From positions 121,295,309-121,359,308 of the forward strand of contig OX638368.1 of NCBI GenBank assembly GCA_951812925.1: a stretch of DNA of 64,000 bases, read 5' to 3'. Every line of letters begins with the position of its first letter. Position 1 is the stretch's first letter. The position numbers and the translations under genes were made by a program. This document shows, in pieces, positions 35,530 to 47,904 of the stretch. Source of the stretch: Calliopum simillimum. Its lineage: Eukaryota; Arthropoda; Insecta; Diptera; Lauxaniidae. The notes below the pieces were generated by a model. The model was not told the origin of the DNA, made no database searches, and saw only the letters and a list, made by a program, of their open reading frames with translations.

Positions 35530-37279
35530 TTTTTAACATTATGAATAAAATATCTTGAAATACAGAAATGTTATAGCAATTTTGCTAATGCTTCGTTTTG
35601 AGTTCAGCTTCGGAGAGTTCATTGAAACCCACAATAATTTTTGTTTTGGTTAATTTTCTTCTATTTGTAAGAACGTACCATGTAAGAAACTTTCTATAAA
35701 CACTGTTTTTGAGTTCTAGCACCTAATAATCAAACAACAAATGTATGAATCTATCCAAATATACTTACTATCAAGCATTATTGACTTAATTTAATTAGAC
35801 AGACACACAGAAAGGACAAGAAATCCTTGCCAGCAGCATCATATTGCCAGCTTCACACTTATTAGTACATATAATCAAATGACAATAGCAAAAGAGCTGC
35901 TTTAATTGTCATTTAGACGAAGATCATATGTCAAATTATGAAATTTATTATAACAAGACATATCCGTACATGGAATGTACAATGTACAATTGTACATATC
36001 TTTAGAGCTCTTGTAGTCTGACACAGAAGAAAGCAATCTCTTGTTTTCCTGCTAATAAATGCATCAAAGTGTAATTACTGAGACCCTTCAGGCTGTGATA
36101 CAATAATGTGTAGTTACAAGGAATGCATATGCAAATGCGTTTATTATATTGCAGCTCTTAAACGAAGGATATGCAAATTGATCAACAATTTCCAAACGAA
36201 GTAAAGTAGATACTGCACTGGCATTAAATGAATAGGCATTTAGCATTATATTCGACAAAAGCCATGAATGTCTTTTCTTATCTTACGAGTATTCCCTACA
36301 CTTAGAAAATGTCATGAAAAGCAGAATTGCTTAGTACGTATAGCACTAAGCAAACAAATCAAATCGAAACTTATACACAGTCTTACAAGGAGCTGACTAA
36401 AACATCTAAGATCCATTCAAACTTCAAATGAAGAAAACCTAAAAAATAAGTCTAGTAATTTTAGATGAATTTTTGCGCTAATTTATCAGGATTTTAAGAT
36501 ATTAAAACCTTAAAGTGCAAAAAACACAGTTTTTATGCTATCTCGAATATTTATTGGAGTCCAACTACTTATACAGAAAAAACTTTGGTTTTTCGAGATT
36601 TTTGAAGTTTTATAACAGAACAAGAATGTTCTTGGCCAAAAAACCTGATAATACACTTGAAGCTCCAGTCTTTTTCTTCAAAAAATTGTAAACTGTATTG
36701 ATAAACCATGAGTTTTTGCTTTTTTTCCCCTTTTCAAGGTAGAGTAATTCGAAAAAGAAAAACAATATCTACTATATAATATACTTGATTACATATACTT
36801 AATTTAAACTGAGTTTTGTAGTAAAAGAATAGGACTTCCAGCTGCTGTATAAGGTTTTATGGCAAAGAAATTTTTTTTCTTTAATATACTCTCAGAAGTA
36901 TCAAAGTACAATAAATAAATAATATAATAATAACCTCGAAAATCTCGAAAAAACCAACTTTTAAGTTAGGATTTCTCGAAAAACCATTCGAGATATAGTA
37001 ATTCTGAGAATTTTTTTGACCCTGAATTGGGAAATTTTCTTTCAGTGAATCGTGAATCAATATTCCTGGGAAATTTTTGCAGACTGCCGTGCATTCTCTA
37101 TTGCAGTTTAAGAAAACTCCCCGGGAATCGTGATTTACGATAACCCCCAATGTCTATGAAATATTTTTTTAAAAATGCCCAAAATCATGCAATAAATAAT
37201 TTCACATTATTGCATCTGTAATGTGCATTAGAGCTGCCATCTGTGTGGGGCATAAGCCTGCTTTTAAATCTTGATAATT
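35530..37279. other. Intergenic sequence, nothing recognised
   Basis: No gene or well-defined repeat. A few words around 36590 and 36940 (TTTCTCGAAAAACC) are inverted relative to each other, which suggests a decayed foldback. Confidence 0.4.
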
Positions 37280-37559
37280 TTTAGTTAATAGGCGTGTCAC
37301 GCTTCTTTCAAGCATAAAATCATCTCTCAATTCGAAATTTGGAATTTTAAAAACCCAATTTCTTTGTAAAAAATAGGGTTTGGAATTTGTGAATGCTCAA
37401 AAATCTCTAGAAATTTTTCCAAGACCAAGACTTAATACCCAAAATCAAGACCAAAACCAAAACTCAATAGTAAAACAAGATCAAGCCTCAATGTAAAAGA
37501 TCAAGACTGAGACCAAGACTGTTACGGTCTTGATCTTGGATTTGGTTTGCTCATCACTA
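37280..37559. mobile_element. hAT-type MITE relic with GTCTTG repeats, left-truncated
   Basis: From TTAGTTAATAGG through CCAAGAC repeats to TTTGCTCATCACTAA, it matches the right two thirds of the complete element at 57810-58289. The left TAGTGATGAGC end is absent. Confidence 0.65.
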
Positions 37560-38571
37560 AGTGGGAGAACATTAAGGTGTAATCATGTTCAAACGACCCG
37601 CCAGAACATAGCATGCAGTCTGGCTAACTGTACTGACGTGCTCTTAATTTGCCGAACATATGTAAGTCAAAGAATATAAATCGCACTTTGAAAACTGATG
37701 CTGTATCCTTGTGGTATGTGATTTTCATAATGCTAGTTGAGTCATGGGTTCAATACACATTCGAAAAGCTGAAAAACTTGTTTTATCTTAAATATTTTAT
37801 TTAATGCATATTTTTAACAAGAAATTATTATTTTTAATACATTTAAACTATATCCTTATTTAAACAAACTTCATATTTTAATAAAACATACTCCCAAATG
37901 TTGAACACTCTGCTGGAAACCCACACGAAACTTTAAATTTTAATTTAAACTGAAAAGCTTCGAATTGCACAACTTTTTACCCAGTTAAATGCTTTCTGAT
38001 GCCAAATTTATTTTAAAATTCCACTCACTTTTCCAGTCACATAACCATACGACACCAGTTTATTAGAATGAAATTTTTGTTTAGGAAATTTTATATTCCA
38101 CCGTAGATGCCATGGGTTATAGAAAAAACAACAGAATTTGAAAAAGTTCCACATAGCGTCGCTAACGGGTGGCTGGTTTACACACACCCACAAACACACA
38201 CTTCAAAATATTGAAGGAAATCCCATGCGAACAGCTGCTGCGCGCTCACTAGGACGACGATATATAGAGGCAAAAACAAAAGAAAAAAAAAACTTTTGAT
38301 AATGTTTGATAACTTTTGTTTTGTCTGATTTTTTGTTGCATACTTGGGGGCTTCGTCTGTACAGTAAATTTTTGATAACGGCCTGTTGGGTTGTGTACAC
38401 TATACAGCGTGCATATGTGAAGTTTTGGAGAAAAAAAATCGATAAAATAAATTTTTATTATTTTGCAGGCATTTTTTCTTGAAATTTTTTAAAGTGGTTT
38501 CGTTTTCATGTAGAATCTATCATGGAACTACTTTGTGTCACTCAATGCACATTTTGCACTTACACCCCTTG
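37560..38571. other. Intergenic sequence with a tRNA-Met-like remnant
   Basis: Around 37710-37765 the plus strand reads GATTTTCATAATGCTAGTTG then CATGGGTTCAA. This resembles the anticodon arm (CAT) and T arm of a tRNA-Met pseudogene or SINE head. Nothing else is recognised. Confidence 0.35.
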
Positions 38572-38573
38572 TA

Positions 38574-39243
38574 CGTAGGTGCTATATATATTTCTGGCCT
38601 AGGCAACACTAATGTCAATAGCTAAAATCTGGCAACACCATAATAAAGTTTGACAATTTTTTGCATAAACGTACTCACAACGTTTTGACATACGACCATC
38701 ATTTGTATTGTTTACAGTGACTTGAAAAAATCAATTTGGCAAAAAAATGGAATTAACTCGTGAAAATTTTCGTGCGATCATTTTTCACAACTTTCGACGT
38801 GGATTATCACGACAAGAGTGCATCGATGAACTTAAATCTTTATATGGCGATGAAGCACCATCCTATAGCACTGTGGAAAACTGGTTTAATAAATTCAATT
38901 GTGGCCGACGCTCGCTCAAAGACCAATTCCGTGAAGGTCGTCCAAAAACGGCCGTTGTGCCAGAGAACATTGATGCCGTGCGTGAATTGATAATGCAAGA
39001 TCGTCATGTGACATACCGTGAGTTAGAAGCATTTTTGGGCATTAGTTCCATTCCAATACATTTGTTTTTGCATGAACACTTATCGCTTAAATTATCAATG
39101 GAAAAATTAATTTTCTTAACTCACTGTAAGCAAAACAAATAGCACTTGTACATCAAAACGTTGTAAGTACGCTTATGGTGTTCCCAGATTTTAGCTATTG
39201 ACATTAGTGTTACCTAGGCCAGAAATATATATAGCAGCCCACG
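38574..39243 (+). mobile_element. Internally deleted mariner with long inverted ends
   Basis: A 670 bp element flanked by TA (38572-38573 and 39244-39245). Its inverted ends run about 70 bp almost unbroken (GCTATATATATTTCTGGCCT, then AACACTAATGTCAATAGC). They resume inward as CGTACTYACAACGTTTTGA after a 30 bp insertion on the left side. It retains only the 5' part of the transposase gene. Confidence 0.85.
38747..39142 (+). pseudogene. Mariner transposase fragment (DNA-binding domain only)
   Basis: The ATG at 38747 opens an uninterrupted 131-codon frame. Residues 1-110 form the paired helix-turn-helix region of mariner transposases: FRRGLSRQECIDELKSLYGD, then GRRSLKDQFREGRPKTAVVP, then HVTYRELEAFLGIS. 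After HLFLHEHLSLK the frame runs into about 20 residues with no match to the catalytic domain, and all three Asp residues are absent. It arose by internal deletion. The open frame could still encode a protein that binds the terminal repeats. Confidence 0.85.
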
Positions 39244-39285
39244 TATGTAAATTAGGTCTTTATAATTTTTATGAAAAACAAATAA

Positions 39286-39375
39286 TTGCTGGGTGTTGCG
39301 CTCCCACGGCATAAAAATGTTCGGCTTGATACAAATTAACACTATATAGAATTTGGTACATTTCAGAAAATTTGT
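39286..39375. repeat. Fragment of the GGAATTGCRCTCCCA family
   Basis: GGGTGTTGCGCTCCCACGGC, then a GATACAAATTAACACTATAT-like stretch and TTTGGTACATTTCAGAAAA, match the left arm of the 32251 element in order. Confidence 0.5.
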
Positions 39376-39805
39376 GGCCGGAATTCGAACATTTTCATTA
39401 AAGTTTTAAAAGAACACCCAACAGTTAACTTAAGCAAAAAAAAAATCCTACTCAGGTTATATGCCTGCGCACTTTATCTCTATGGGCGTGGCATTTCCTA
39501 CTTTATACCATAAGGGTCATTTTATCGTTCCTTAGCGGGAACCCTATCTCCATACCATAATTTCACAAAATTCGGCGGAGCCATGAGAGTGTTTTTTCCA
39601 TTTAGAGACGTGGTACAGCCCACTTCAAAATTAATAACCATATCGTTCATCGATGCTAAATGTATCTCCACACCAAACTTCATTAAAATCGATGCAGTGG
39701 TTTGGCCGCAAGAGCGTTTTTTCCCTTTAGAGGCGTGACACCGCTCACTTAAAAAACAAAGAATATCCTATTCACTGCTCGTCCTTGCAACCTTTCCTAC
39801 AAAAA

Positions 39806-40403
39806 ACTAGTAAGGATGTAACCTTTGGCCTGACCAAACATTAAATACCCTACACTATAGTATTTTTAAAATTTTTTTCATATTGTAGGTGCCACGCCCT
39901 CTTGTCGGAGTTCACTTAGTTTTTGCTCAGAGCTTGCATTTATTTTTCTTAGTGTCTGAGTGAAATTTGGTTGGATTATCTCAAAAAAATCTTCTAGTAT
40001 AGCGCTTTGAAGCTTTTGTTTATATGGGAGGTGCCACGCCCTCTTATTCAAATTCTTTCAGAGCTTGCGCTTGCAATTCCTAGTATTTATGTGTATTTTG
40101 GTTGCATTGTCGTTAAAAAACTCCTAAAGTTGCATTTTGAATATACTATTGTAGTATTTTTTGTATGGGCGGTAGGAGTGTCCGTTGACCGATTACGCTC
40201 ATTTTCAATCCCACGAGCTAACTTTGACGACGGAGGCAGTCTACAAAATTTCTTTGAACTATCTTGCTCAGTTTTTCAAAAAAAATTATCTTCAGGCACA
40301 CCCAGCCAGACAAACGGACATGGCTACTTTTCTATATCTGTCACGCTTCCTTCTCTGCGTTACAAACGGAAGGACAAAGTGATTATACCCTGGGTGTAGG
40401 GTT
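39806..40403 (+). mobile_element. Helentron-like element, copy E
   Basis: Start ACTAGTAAGGATGTAACC, two central units, a short CCAGCCAGACAAACGGACAT region and end CCCTGGGTGTAGGGT. The GATCAAGAATATATATACTT core is deleted in this copy, which is shorter overall. Confidence 0.8.
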
Positions 40404-40482
40404 TAAAAAAATTAACCGAATGTAGATGTAGGCATAGAAACAGGGAATGAATTGACTTCGTTTGGCTTTTTTTTTATATAAG

Positions 40483-40866
40483 ATATGTTTGTAATGCATC
40501 CCAAACCATTTTAAAAATCGAAAATTGGTCCTGGATATGAAAAATTTTGTGTTGAAAAATATTGGTCATTTCATTTCATATCTTTGTTTTCCACCTTGAA
40601 TGGACAATATCTTCAAAACTGCAGAGCTTACGGAGAAATAAATTGCAGATTTGAATTAAGTGGCTCAAAATCCATATAAAAAAAAAACAAAACAAAAAAT
40701 TTTTCCATTTTCGGGACAACTTTCTGGTTTTTAAAATGGTTTGAGATGCTTCAAATATTCTCTGAAAAGGACCAAATTTTACATGTTGCTTATTAACATC
40801 AAAGAGAACATTTTGGTGCTGTGGGAGAACAATTCCAAAAAATTTTTTAATTTTTGACCATCCTAA
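40483..40866. mobile_element. MITE-like element of the GGAATTGCRCTCCCA family
   Basis: The right half ends (inverted) AGGATGGTCAAAAATTAAAA and carries the inverse of CCACAGCACCAAAATGTTCT. The left arm is truncated. It matches 32251-32742 over most of its length. Confidence 0.6.
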
Positions 40867-41470
40867 TATACCATATATGGCCATTGGCCACTCAGATTAT
40901 TGTAGCTAAAGCATATGTTTTGTGTTTTTTTGTCATTACAAACAAATTTGTGGATACAAAATACTCAATTTAATTAGCAGTAAATACAAATGTGCATATA
41001 TCTGTGTAAATTTATTTATTTAATTATAAACAGATGCATAAACATTGATAACAATTTGTTTATTTGTAAATATTGATAAAGTCATGCTATTTGTTGTTGT
41101 TCTAAATTTTAATCGAATACAATTTAATATCGATAAAATGAATTACTAAAAGCTTTGCTATACCAACAAATCAAATACCCGTCAGCTTAATTAAAGAATT
41201 AATTGCTTTGATAACGATAACATAATTTACGAGTATTTACTTAAAAGGATTTGAATGCAATTACTTAGAAAGTTATAGCCTTTAACCTAGCTTGAGGAAA
41301 AGTATGAGAGAGAAATATTGTAGAAGAGGGGGAGAAATACAAATAAACTAAAAAATGTAATAGTTGCTTAAGTTTCAAGTCATCAAAAGCGAAAAAGTAA
41401 AAGAATGCAAAACTAAAAAGTTATTGAAGTATTGAGCCAAATTTATTCTCCTACTTGCATCAAATAAGAT

Positions 41471-42024
41471 TCTGTTTGTTACGCAGAGAAAGAGGCGAGG
41501 CAGATATAGAAAAGTATATATGTATATTCTTGATCGGCGTCACTTCCTGAGTCGATAAAGCTATGTCAGCCTATCTGGCTATGTGTGGAAATACATTTTT
41601 TCGGAAAACTGACCAAGATAATTCAATGAAATTTGATGTACTGCCTCCGTCATCAAAGTTAGGTCGTGGGATTGAATATAAGAAAAATTGGTCCACGGAC
41701 ACGCCTACTGCCCATACAAAAAACATACTCAAAATGCAACTTTAGGAGTATTTTTCACCGCAATGCAGCCAAAATACACATAAATACCAGGAATAGTTAG
41801 CGCAAGCTCAAGGGCGTGACACCTCTCATATAAGCAAAAGTTTCAAAATGCCATGCTGGAAACATTTTTTTCCAACTTAATTTCACTCAAACACTCTGGA
41901 TTAAACAATAAGTGAACTCGAACAAGAGGGCGTGGCACTTCCTATTTAAGCAAAATTTTCAAAATAGTGCAGCGTAGGGTATTTAAACTTTGGGCAAGCT
42001 AAAGGTAACACCCTTACTAAGTAG
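41471..42024 (-). mobile_element. Helentron-like element, copy F
   Basis: In minus orientation the plus strand starts within the conserved block at CTGTTTGTTACGCAGAGAAA, so the terminal GGGTGTAGGGTATAA is lost. It ends with AACACCCTTACTAAGTAGT. Two central units are present. Confidence 0.75.
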
Positions 42025-43098
42025 TTTTTATTTTTTTATTACCTGAAGGTATAGTCATCATATTACCTTAACTTCTGGAACATTTAAAAAAATTTAAATA
42101 AACTTTCAGGGTTGCCAAATGCTATTTTTATTTATTTATTTATAATATTAAAATAATGTTATTATAAATAATAACAGTACTTAATATAAGACTACTAGCT
42201 ACTAGGGCTATCGGTCTTTGTTATCTTTAAGATTCGCTTAAACAAAATATATTTGAAAAATTTAAATAAAATAACTAAACTTTAGATAAATCCAACATAA
42301 ATTTTTAGGGTTGCCAGATGGTTGTTATCGAAAATTTATTTAAAATCTAAATTCTCACACCGCTCCCCACGTGTTTTTAATAAAAAGTGCTTGCACCCAA
42401 AATGTTTTTTCGGGAAAGTGTGTAGAATGGCTCTAGGATGAAACATATATAGCCCATGGGGCTCTGTACTAAAACCAAAAAAAAAATTAGTATGCAAAAA
42501 GTTTTCCGCTTATTTGTAAATTAAAAAACTGTAAATTGAAAATCTCCATCTAATATTGTTTACGAGATATTGCATTTTTACTTAATTTTTTGGCTTTCTA
42601 TTAAAAAATTCAACTTTTGCGTACTAAAAAAATAATGATGAATATATACATATAAACAAAGCTAGTTAGTTTTAATGTATTTTTTGATGTTAAATCCGAA
42701 TCTGGTCTTGAAACTGCTCTATCATTTCTGGATTTTGAGATATTGTAACCTGAATTTTAGGCATGTACGGTTTTTTTCACCACTTTTGAGATTACAAAAC
42801 AGGACGAGGTAATTGTTCATCATAAAACTTTATAAAGATTTTAAAAGTACTATTGTTTTTCTTCAAAACTCACTTTAACTCATGTCGATATCTTTATTTG
42901 TCTCCGAAATATCGTAACCTAAAAAAAAGTTAAAAAAATGCACGAAAGGCGCCATTGGCAACATTGGTTGATTTACAGAAAAAGTTGTTAAACATGATTA
43001 TGATGTTTAAGAATGGAGAATGTTTCAGTAAAAAGTAAGTAATTATTGTCACTTGTAATTTGCCATAATATAATATAATAAAAATATAATATAAATTC
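42025..43098. other. Intergenic sequence with decayed repeats
   Basis: AGGGTTGCCARATG occurs twice (about 42108 and 42308). Around 42690-42760 the phrase ending GAGATATTGTAACCT is shared with the intronic palindrome at 55361-56316. No gene is seen. Confidence 0.45.
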
Positions 43099-43100
43099 TA

Positions 43101-44295
43101 GGGGAATGTCGTCAGGGTTGGGCCGCTGTCAGGGTTGGGCCACTGCTATTTCTCGTATATGACACGTGCTGCCATCTGTGTTATAGCGTTCAATTATTGT
43201 TCTCGATGCCAGAAAACTTTTTTAAGCATTTCTTGTCACCGGGATTGTTAGGAAAAAATTTTTGTGCCTTCGTGTAGTTTTCGATAGTTCAAAAAATTTT
43301 GTAATAGCAGTGAAAAATGACTCGAAACTTGGAAAAGAACAATGCCACGAAAAAGCAAGTATATACATCTATTAAAGGGTGAATCATTATCAAGTTCCCA
43401 AAGGGAAAATTCGATTCCCTAACCTGTTCACATGTAGTATTGAGCGACACGCTTGTCGTCAGGGTTGGGCCACTCGTGTAGTCAAAGTTGGGTCACATCA
43501 ATTTTTATTCAGAATCAGTAAAATAACATCACTGAATCGGTTTTACGGAACACAGAATATTAACATTACCGCTTTGGATACCCCCAGAGTTGACACGAAC
43601 GGAAAAGTAGCGAGTTCTATGGGCCAGCACGAGAAAGCACGAGGAACTATCGACTTCTTCTCGGCCTTCGAATTCTTCGTCTAATGAGTCCACCCTTTCT
43701 ACGATTTTGTCATTGGTCGGGTCTCTGCAAGCGGCCGCGCCAACAGTGAAATCTAATCGGGGCCGCCGCCCGATGAAAAGCACGTTCTTAACCTCCCCAG
43801 AGAACCGCGAAAAGCTACATAAGTATGTAAAAAGCAACAGATGCGCGATGCTTCGAAAACGCATAAAAAAGTTTAAATCGAAATAATTCAATCGCATGCA
43901 TTGAATGCAAGCGAGACGTGTACTTGAAGTGCGTCAATCTCACAAAAAGTTACTATGTATGCCCAAATTGCGATTCAGATTAATGTTATTATGGAGATTT
44001 TTCATCGGAATTTTGTATAATTGAATAAAAAACAAAAAAAAAGTTTCATACATATTTATTACACACTATTTTAGTACATATTTCATCGATATTTGGTGGT
44101 GGCCCAACCCTGACTACTTTTTTTTTTAGTTTCGTCCATAACTCTTTTTTCCGAAATCACAGCCAGTTGTCCTAAAGGTACGTTGCAGGTAAAGGTCCGA
44201 ACTTTTAAATAAAACAAATAATTTGGTAGTATTCAAATATATAAAAAAGAAGCAGAGGAAAGTTAAAAAGTGGCCCAACCCTGACGACATTCCCC
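43101..44295 (+). mobile_element. pogo-like element with TA duplication
   Basis: Ends GGGGAATGTCGTCAGGGTTG, then GGCC, and their inverse, flanked by TA (43099-43100 and 44296-44297). The word CAGGGTTGGGCCACT or its inverse recurs at the ends and inside (about 43135, 43460, 44100). It carries start and end fragments of a transposase gene but no catalytic core. Confidence 0.8.
43318..43982 (+). pseudogene. pogo-like transposase remnant (N- and C-terminal pieces)
   Basis: ATG at 43318 begins MTRNLEKNNATKK, interrupted by a stop after about 20 codons. From about 43600 another frame encodes ARKHEELSTSSRPSNSSSNE, then a basic PENREKLHKY segment. The last piece (near 43895-43982) reads CIECKRDVYLKCVNL, then YYVCPNCDSD and a stop. 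That Cys-rich tail matches the C-terminal zinc finger of pogo/Tigger-type transposases. The DDE core is deleted, so it is not active. Confidence 0.65.
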
Positions 44296-44303
44296 TACAT
44301 TAA

Positions 44304-45921
44304 GGGGGGCTTCTCATGTAAAATTTTCAAAAAATCGATTTTTTTTTTTTTTTCATAGGTTGATAGAATAACGTCTTGGGAGTAGGGTAAGGGAGAGAAA
44401 TATGGACCACCCATCTTTCTTCTTTAAATAAAACCCAAAATACATGAAACAAAACAATTAATTTTATGCCATTCAGTAAAGGAAACAATTTACCTTTATT
44501 CTGATTCACTTTTAGATAAATATCTCATCAGGATAAAGAAAAAAATTAAAAAACTGAAAATACTCAAAATGAAGATAAAAAAAAGTGTAGTGTAATATGG
44601 ACCATATAGTCCATTTGGTACAGAAGTTGCATATAAAAATGTCACTTCCACATTCGGCACATTTTTAATGACTCCAAGAACGTCAGATTACACATTCAAC
44701 CCAAAATCCGCCACGTCGATCTTCTGAGTAAAGGGTGTTACATTATATGCATTTTTTATCATTTTTTTCCTTTGTAGTTAACGCATTACACATAATGACC
44801 ATCAGACTCGTCATGAAAAGTGCAACTAGATTCCCCATCTGAAGAAGATGATAAATACATTTGTTTTTGAGGCTTTTTTCTTTGGTGGTCCATATTACCC
44901 ACAGCACGTGTTGGTGAAATACATGGTTTTTTTTATCAAAAACTCTTTTGGTTAATGAACTTATTTGTGCTTATAAATTATAAATGGTATTCAGTGACTT
45001 TATATAATTAACCATTTATATAAAAACGCGATGTCTTTAAAGTGAAATAATGAAATATACTCACTAGAAAAAAATTATCACTGATCTTTTTTTTAGAAAA
45101 ATCAACTTTACAGAAACATGCGACTTCACCGAACGCTAAAATCGCCCTATTATAAGCTTTAGGTATTAGCGTTAAGTTTGAACATGAATAACTGTTAATC
45201 CTATGTATGCAGTGGGAAATAACCGTGTGGTCCATATTACCCACGTAGTCCATATTTCCCTCCCTTACCCTATATTCCCAAAAATTCATGACTCAACTCT
45301 AAATATTATGGAAAATATGATTGATTGAACCAGCGCGCTCGGGCGCGCTTTGTGTGCGAAACTCAAACTTTAAATCGTTTTTTCTCAAAACTATGGTTTT
45401 AAAATCGCGGTACACGATTGCGAAAAAACTACTTAACCGATTTTTGATTTCTAAAAAGTGTTTTGCAGATTATAAATTGAACGAGTGCATGAATGTCTGA
45501 AATTGTGGAAAAAAAGTTATTTTATACACTTTTTAGCCCCATTTAGCGACAAAAAATGACGAAAAAATAGCACTTTTTTTTCAAGACGTGATTTCATTAT
45601 TGTAGAATCGAATTTTTTGGAGTAGTAGACATTCATGCACTCAAGGGAACCTGAATAATAAAAAAATTTTGTTTTATGTTTCAGATAAAAACTTTGGGCT
45701 CCACAATTTACCGCGATAAATCCGTCAGCCGCGTCACGCCACACGCGACATTTAATAAGTCCGCCATTTTGTCATTTTAGTTTTTGAAAAAATGCTTTTT
45801 TTATAGTTCAAACATGTTCTTAAATATATGCAAAAAATTATTTGTGTGTGTTTTTATTTTCCGAGTGAAAAACAATCCCGAAAAACAACTACTTTTTGAC
45901 GTGTTACATGAGAAGCCACCC
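44304..45921. mobile_element. piggyBac-like MITE (copy 2), split by a pogo-like insertion
   Basis: It starts GGGGGGCTTCTCATGTAA after TTAA (44300-44303) and ends TTACATGAGAAGCCACCC before TTGA, a mutated TTAA. Outside the insertion (44385-45270) it is nearly identical to copy 1 at 8166-8695. It also keeps about 200 bp (45570-45765) that copy 1 lacks. Its left TTAA lies two bases from the end of the neighbouring pogo-like element. Confidence 0.85.
44385..45270 (-). mobile_element. pogo-like element nested in the piggyBac-like copy
   Basis: Ends GGGTAAGGGAGAGAAATATG and CATATTTCCCTCCCTTACCC, flanked by TA (44383-44384 and 45271-45272). Copy 1 of the host shows the undisturbed target GGGAGTATATTCCC. 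ATATGGACCA or its inverse recurs at both ends and at about 44598, 44615, 44888 and 45230. A minus-strand remnant encodes KKPQKQMYLSSSSDGES and a broken Cys-rich tail (FWVECV, KCAECGSDIFICNFC), like the zinc finger of the element at 43101. Confidence 0.85.
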
Positions 45922-45924
45922 TTG

Positions 45925-46850
45925 AACACAAAAATAAAGCAATAGAACCGTTTTTTTCAGTTTACTTTTATTGACTTCTGCCCTTTTAACATTTCCTGAT
46001 TCATATATAACATACATATTATAGGCAGAGAATGTTGTACGAGTTCATTTTCTGTAAAAATGGCTTATTATACTTAACTTATTATAACAAATAAAAAAAC
46101 CGCGTTGGCAACACTATCATAACAATTTCTCACATAAGCACAGAAAATCATTTTTAAATTAGAAAACTTTTAATTATGTGACTCAAAGCAGCTTCTCCCA
46201 ACAATGTTGAAATTAAAACATTATCATTTTCACATACTCGTAGGTATTCATTACAGAAAGCACACTTTCAGGGGCTTATGCAATCATATATGAACTCAAC
46301 TGAATACCTACTGGCTGCAAACGACAAACGACATAGCACTGGAGTTGTGTCTCGTACAAAAAGTTATCATTGTACACCTGAAAAAGCGGAAACATCATAG
46401 CAACAACTGGGGATATCATGGTAACTGTTGGCACGAAAAAAGGGGACTGCGCGTTTTATGCCCATTAAACTCGCATTCTCAGATTTTTATTTTTATCACA
46501 GTTTATCAGTGCAATAAAACTGGAAGTAATGACATAAGTATGTAAATAGTGTGGAATTTATGCAAGCTCCTGCTGTTAAGATCCAAGAACAATTTTATAA
46601 TTTTTGTATTTACTTAAAGATATTAAAAGTGCATGGAAAAATCTCACAATAAATAGCAGAGCATTCATTGTTGCAAAATTGGTGATACTTTCTTAGATAA
46701 CATTTGCATAGCAAATACTAGAATCATCAAGAATGTTACAATTATGCACGGCAGATGGTATAAAAGAGTTTGTTACAATTAAATGTAAGAAGTGGCATAG
46801 AAGAAGAAGTGAATGTTAATGACAGTATTGTGTGAAAAACTTATAACCCA
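45925..46850. other. Intergenic sequence, nothing recognised
   Basis: No gene or repeat element is identified. Open frames here are short and featureless. Confidence 0.45.
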
Positions 46851-46851
46851 A

Positions 46852-47507
46852 TGAGAAAAAAGAGTTCGATGGAGGTCAAAATGGTCAAGTGTCGTTTAGT
46901 GATAAATTCGCTAAAATTCTGAAACTAATTTTTAATCATTGAATTCTAAGTCTTAAAAAGAATATGTGATCAAAAAAGGTCTCTCGGACCTAGTTTCGGA
47001 GATATAACCATCGGAAGATCCTGATATATCTTTTATGAAAACCGCTATAAGTTGGGAACTACTGGATGGATTTGGAAAATATTGATGTCATATAAAAGGT
47101 ATTTTGTTGTTAATGTTGTTGTGTTTGTTTTTGATGTATTTGTTGTTGTAATTGAAAAATTTCTCAAAATTTCAAAAAAGGTCATATCTCCAAAACTATG
47201 AATCCAATTGAAAATATGCGCATAACATTTTTTTAGGTTGTCAAAATTCATTTCATATGATACCAACATTTTTCAAATCCATCCAGGGGTTCCCGACTTA
47301 TAACGGTTTTCATAGAAGATATATCCGGATTCTCCGATGGCTACATCTCCGAAACTAGGTCCGAGATACACTTTTTGATCACATATTCTTCTTAAGGACT
47401 AAGAATTCAATGATAAAAAATTAGTTTCAGGATTATAGCGAATTTATCACTAAACGACACATGAACCCCATTTTGACCTCTATATGACCTTGAACTCTTT
47501 TTTCTCA
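46852..47507. mobile_element. Foldback element, about 656 bp
   Basis: The left arm (46852 to about 47100) starts GAGAAAAAAGAGTTCGATGG. The right arm (about 47240-47507) mirrors it through CTTGAACTCTTTTTTCTC. The arms are diverged but collinear, sharing CGGACCTAGTTTCGGAGATA and its inverse. The centre is TTG-rich and non-coding. No target duplication is clear. Confidence 0.7.
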
Positions 47508-47904
47508 GGCGTTCTGAAAAAAAACGGACCCCAGATTCGGATTCAGGACGTCAAAGTCCCTAGGAAACACATAGTCTGGTCAAAACGCCATGAAATTTAT
47601 TTTTTTTTTTTTTGTAAACTTGTATAATTGAGAAGTATTTTTAAAAAAGATTTTTCAATTTTATAACTCTTACAATTTAACGCTTGGAAAATGTTAATTT
47701 TCAAATGTTTTCATAACCGATTTTCAAACATTTGGAAAATGTTTTTTTAGAATGCTTACAATTGATTTGTAAGGTTAAAATCAACAATTAGAAAATGTTT
47801 ATTTCCAAGTGTTTTAGTAATCCTTTTCCAAACATTCGTAAAATTTTGTATTTTATTTTTTCAATGACTTAACGAGCTAAGTAAAACACAAGGCATATTA
47901 ACCA

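Noticed and set aside
43529..43897. 122-codon minus-strand frame
   Set aside because: It is antisense to the pogo-like transposase remnant, whose plus-strand reading matches known features.
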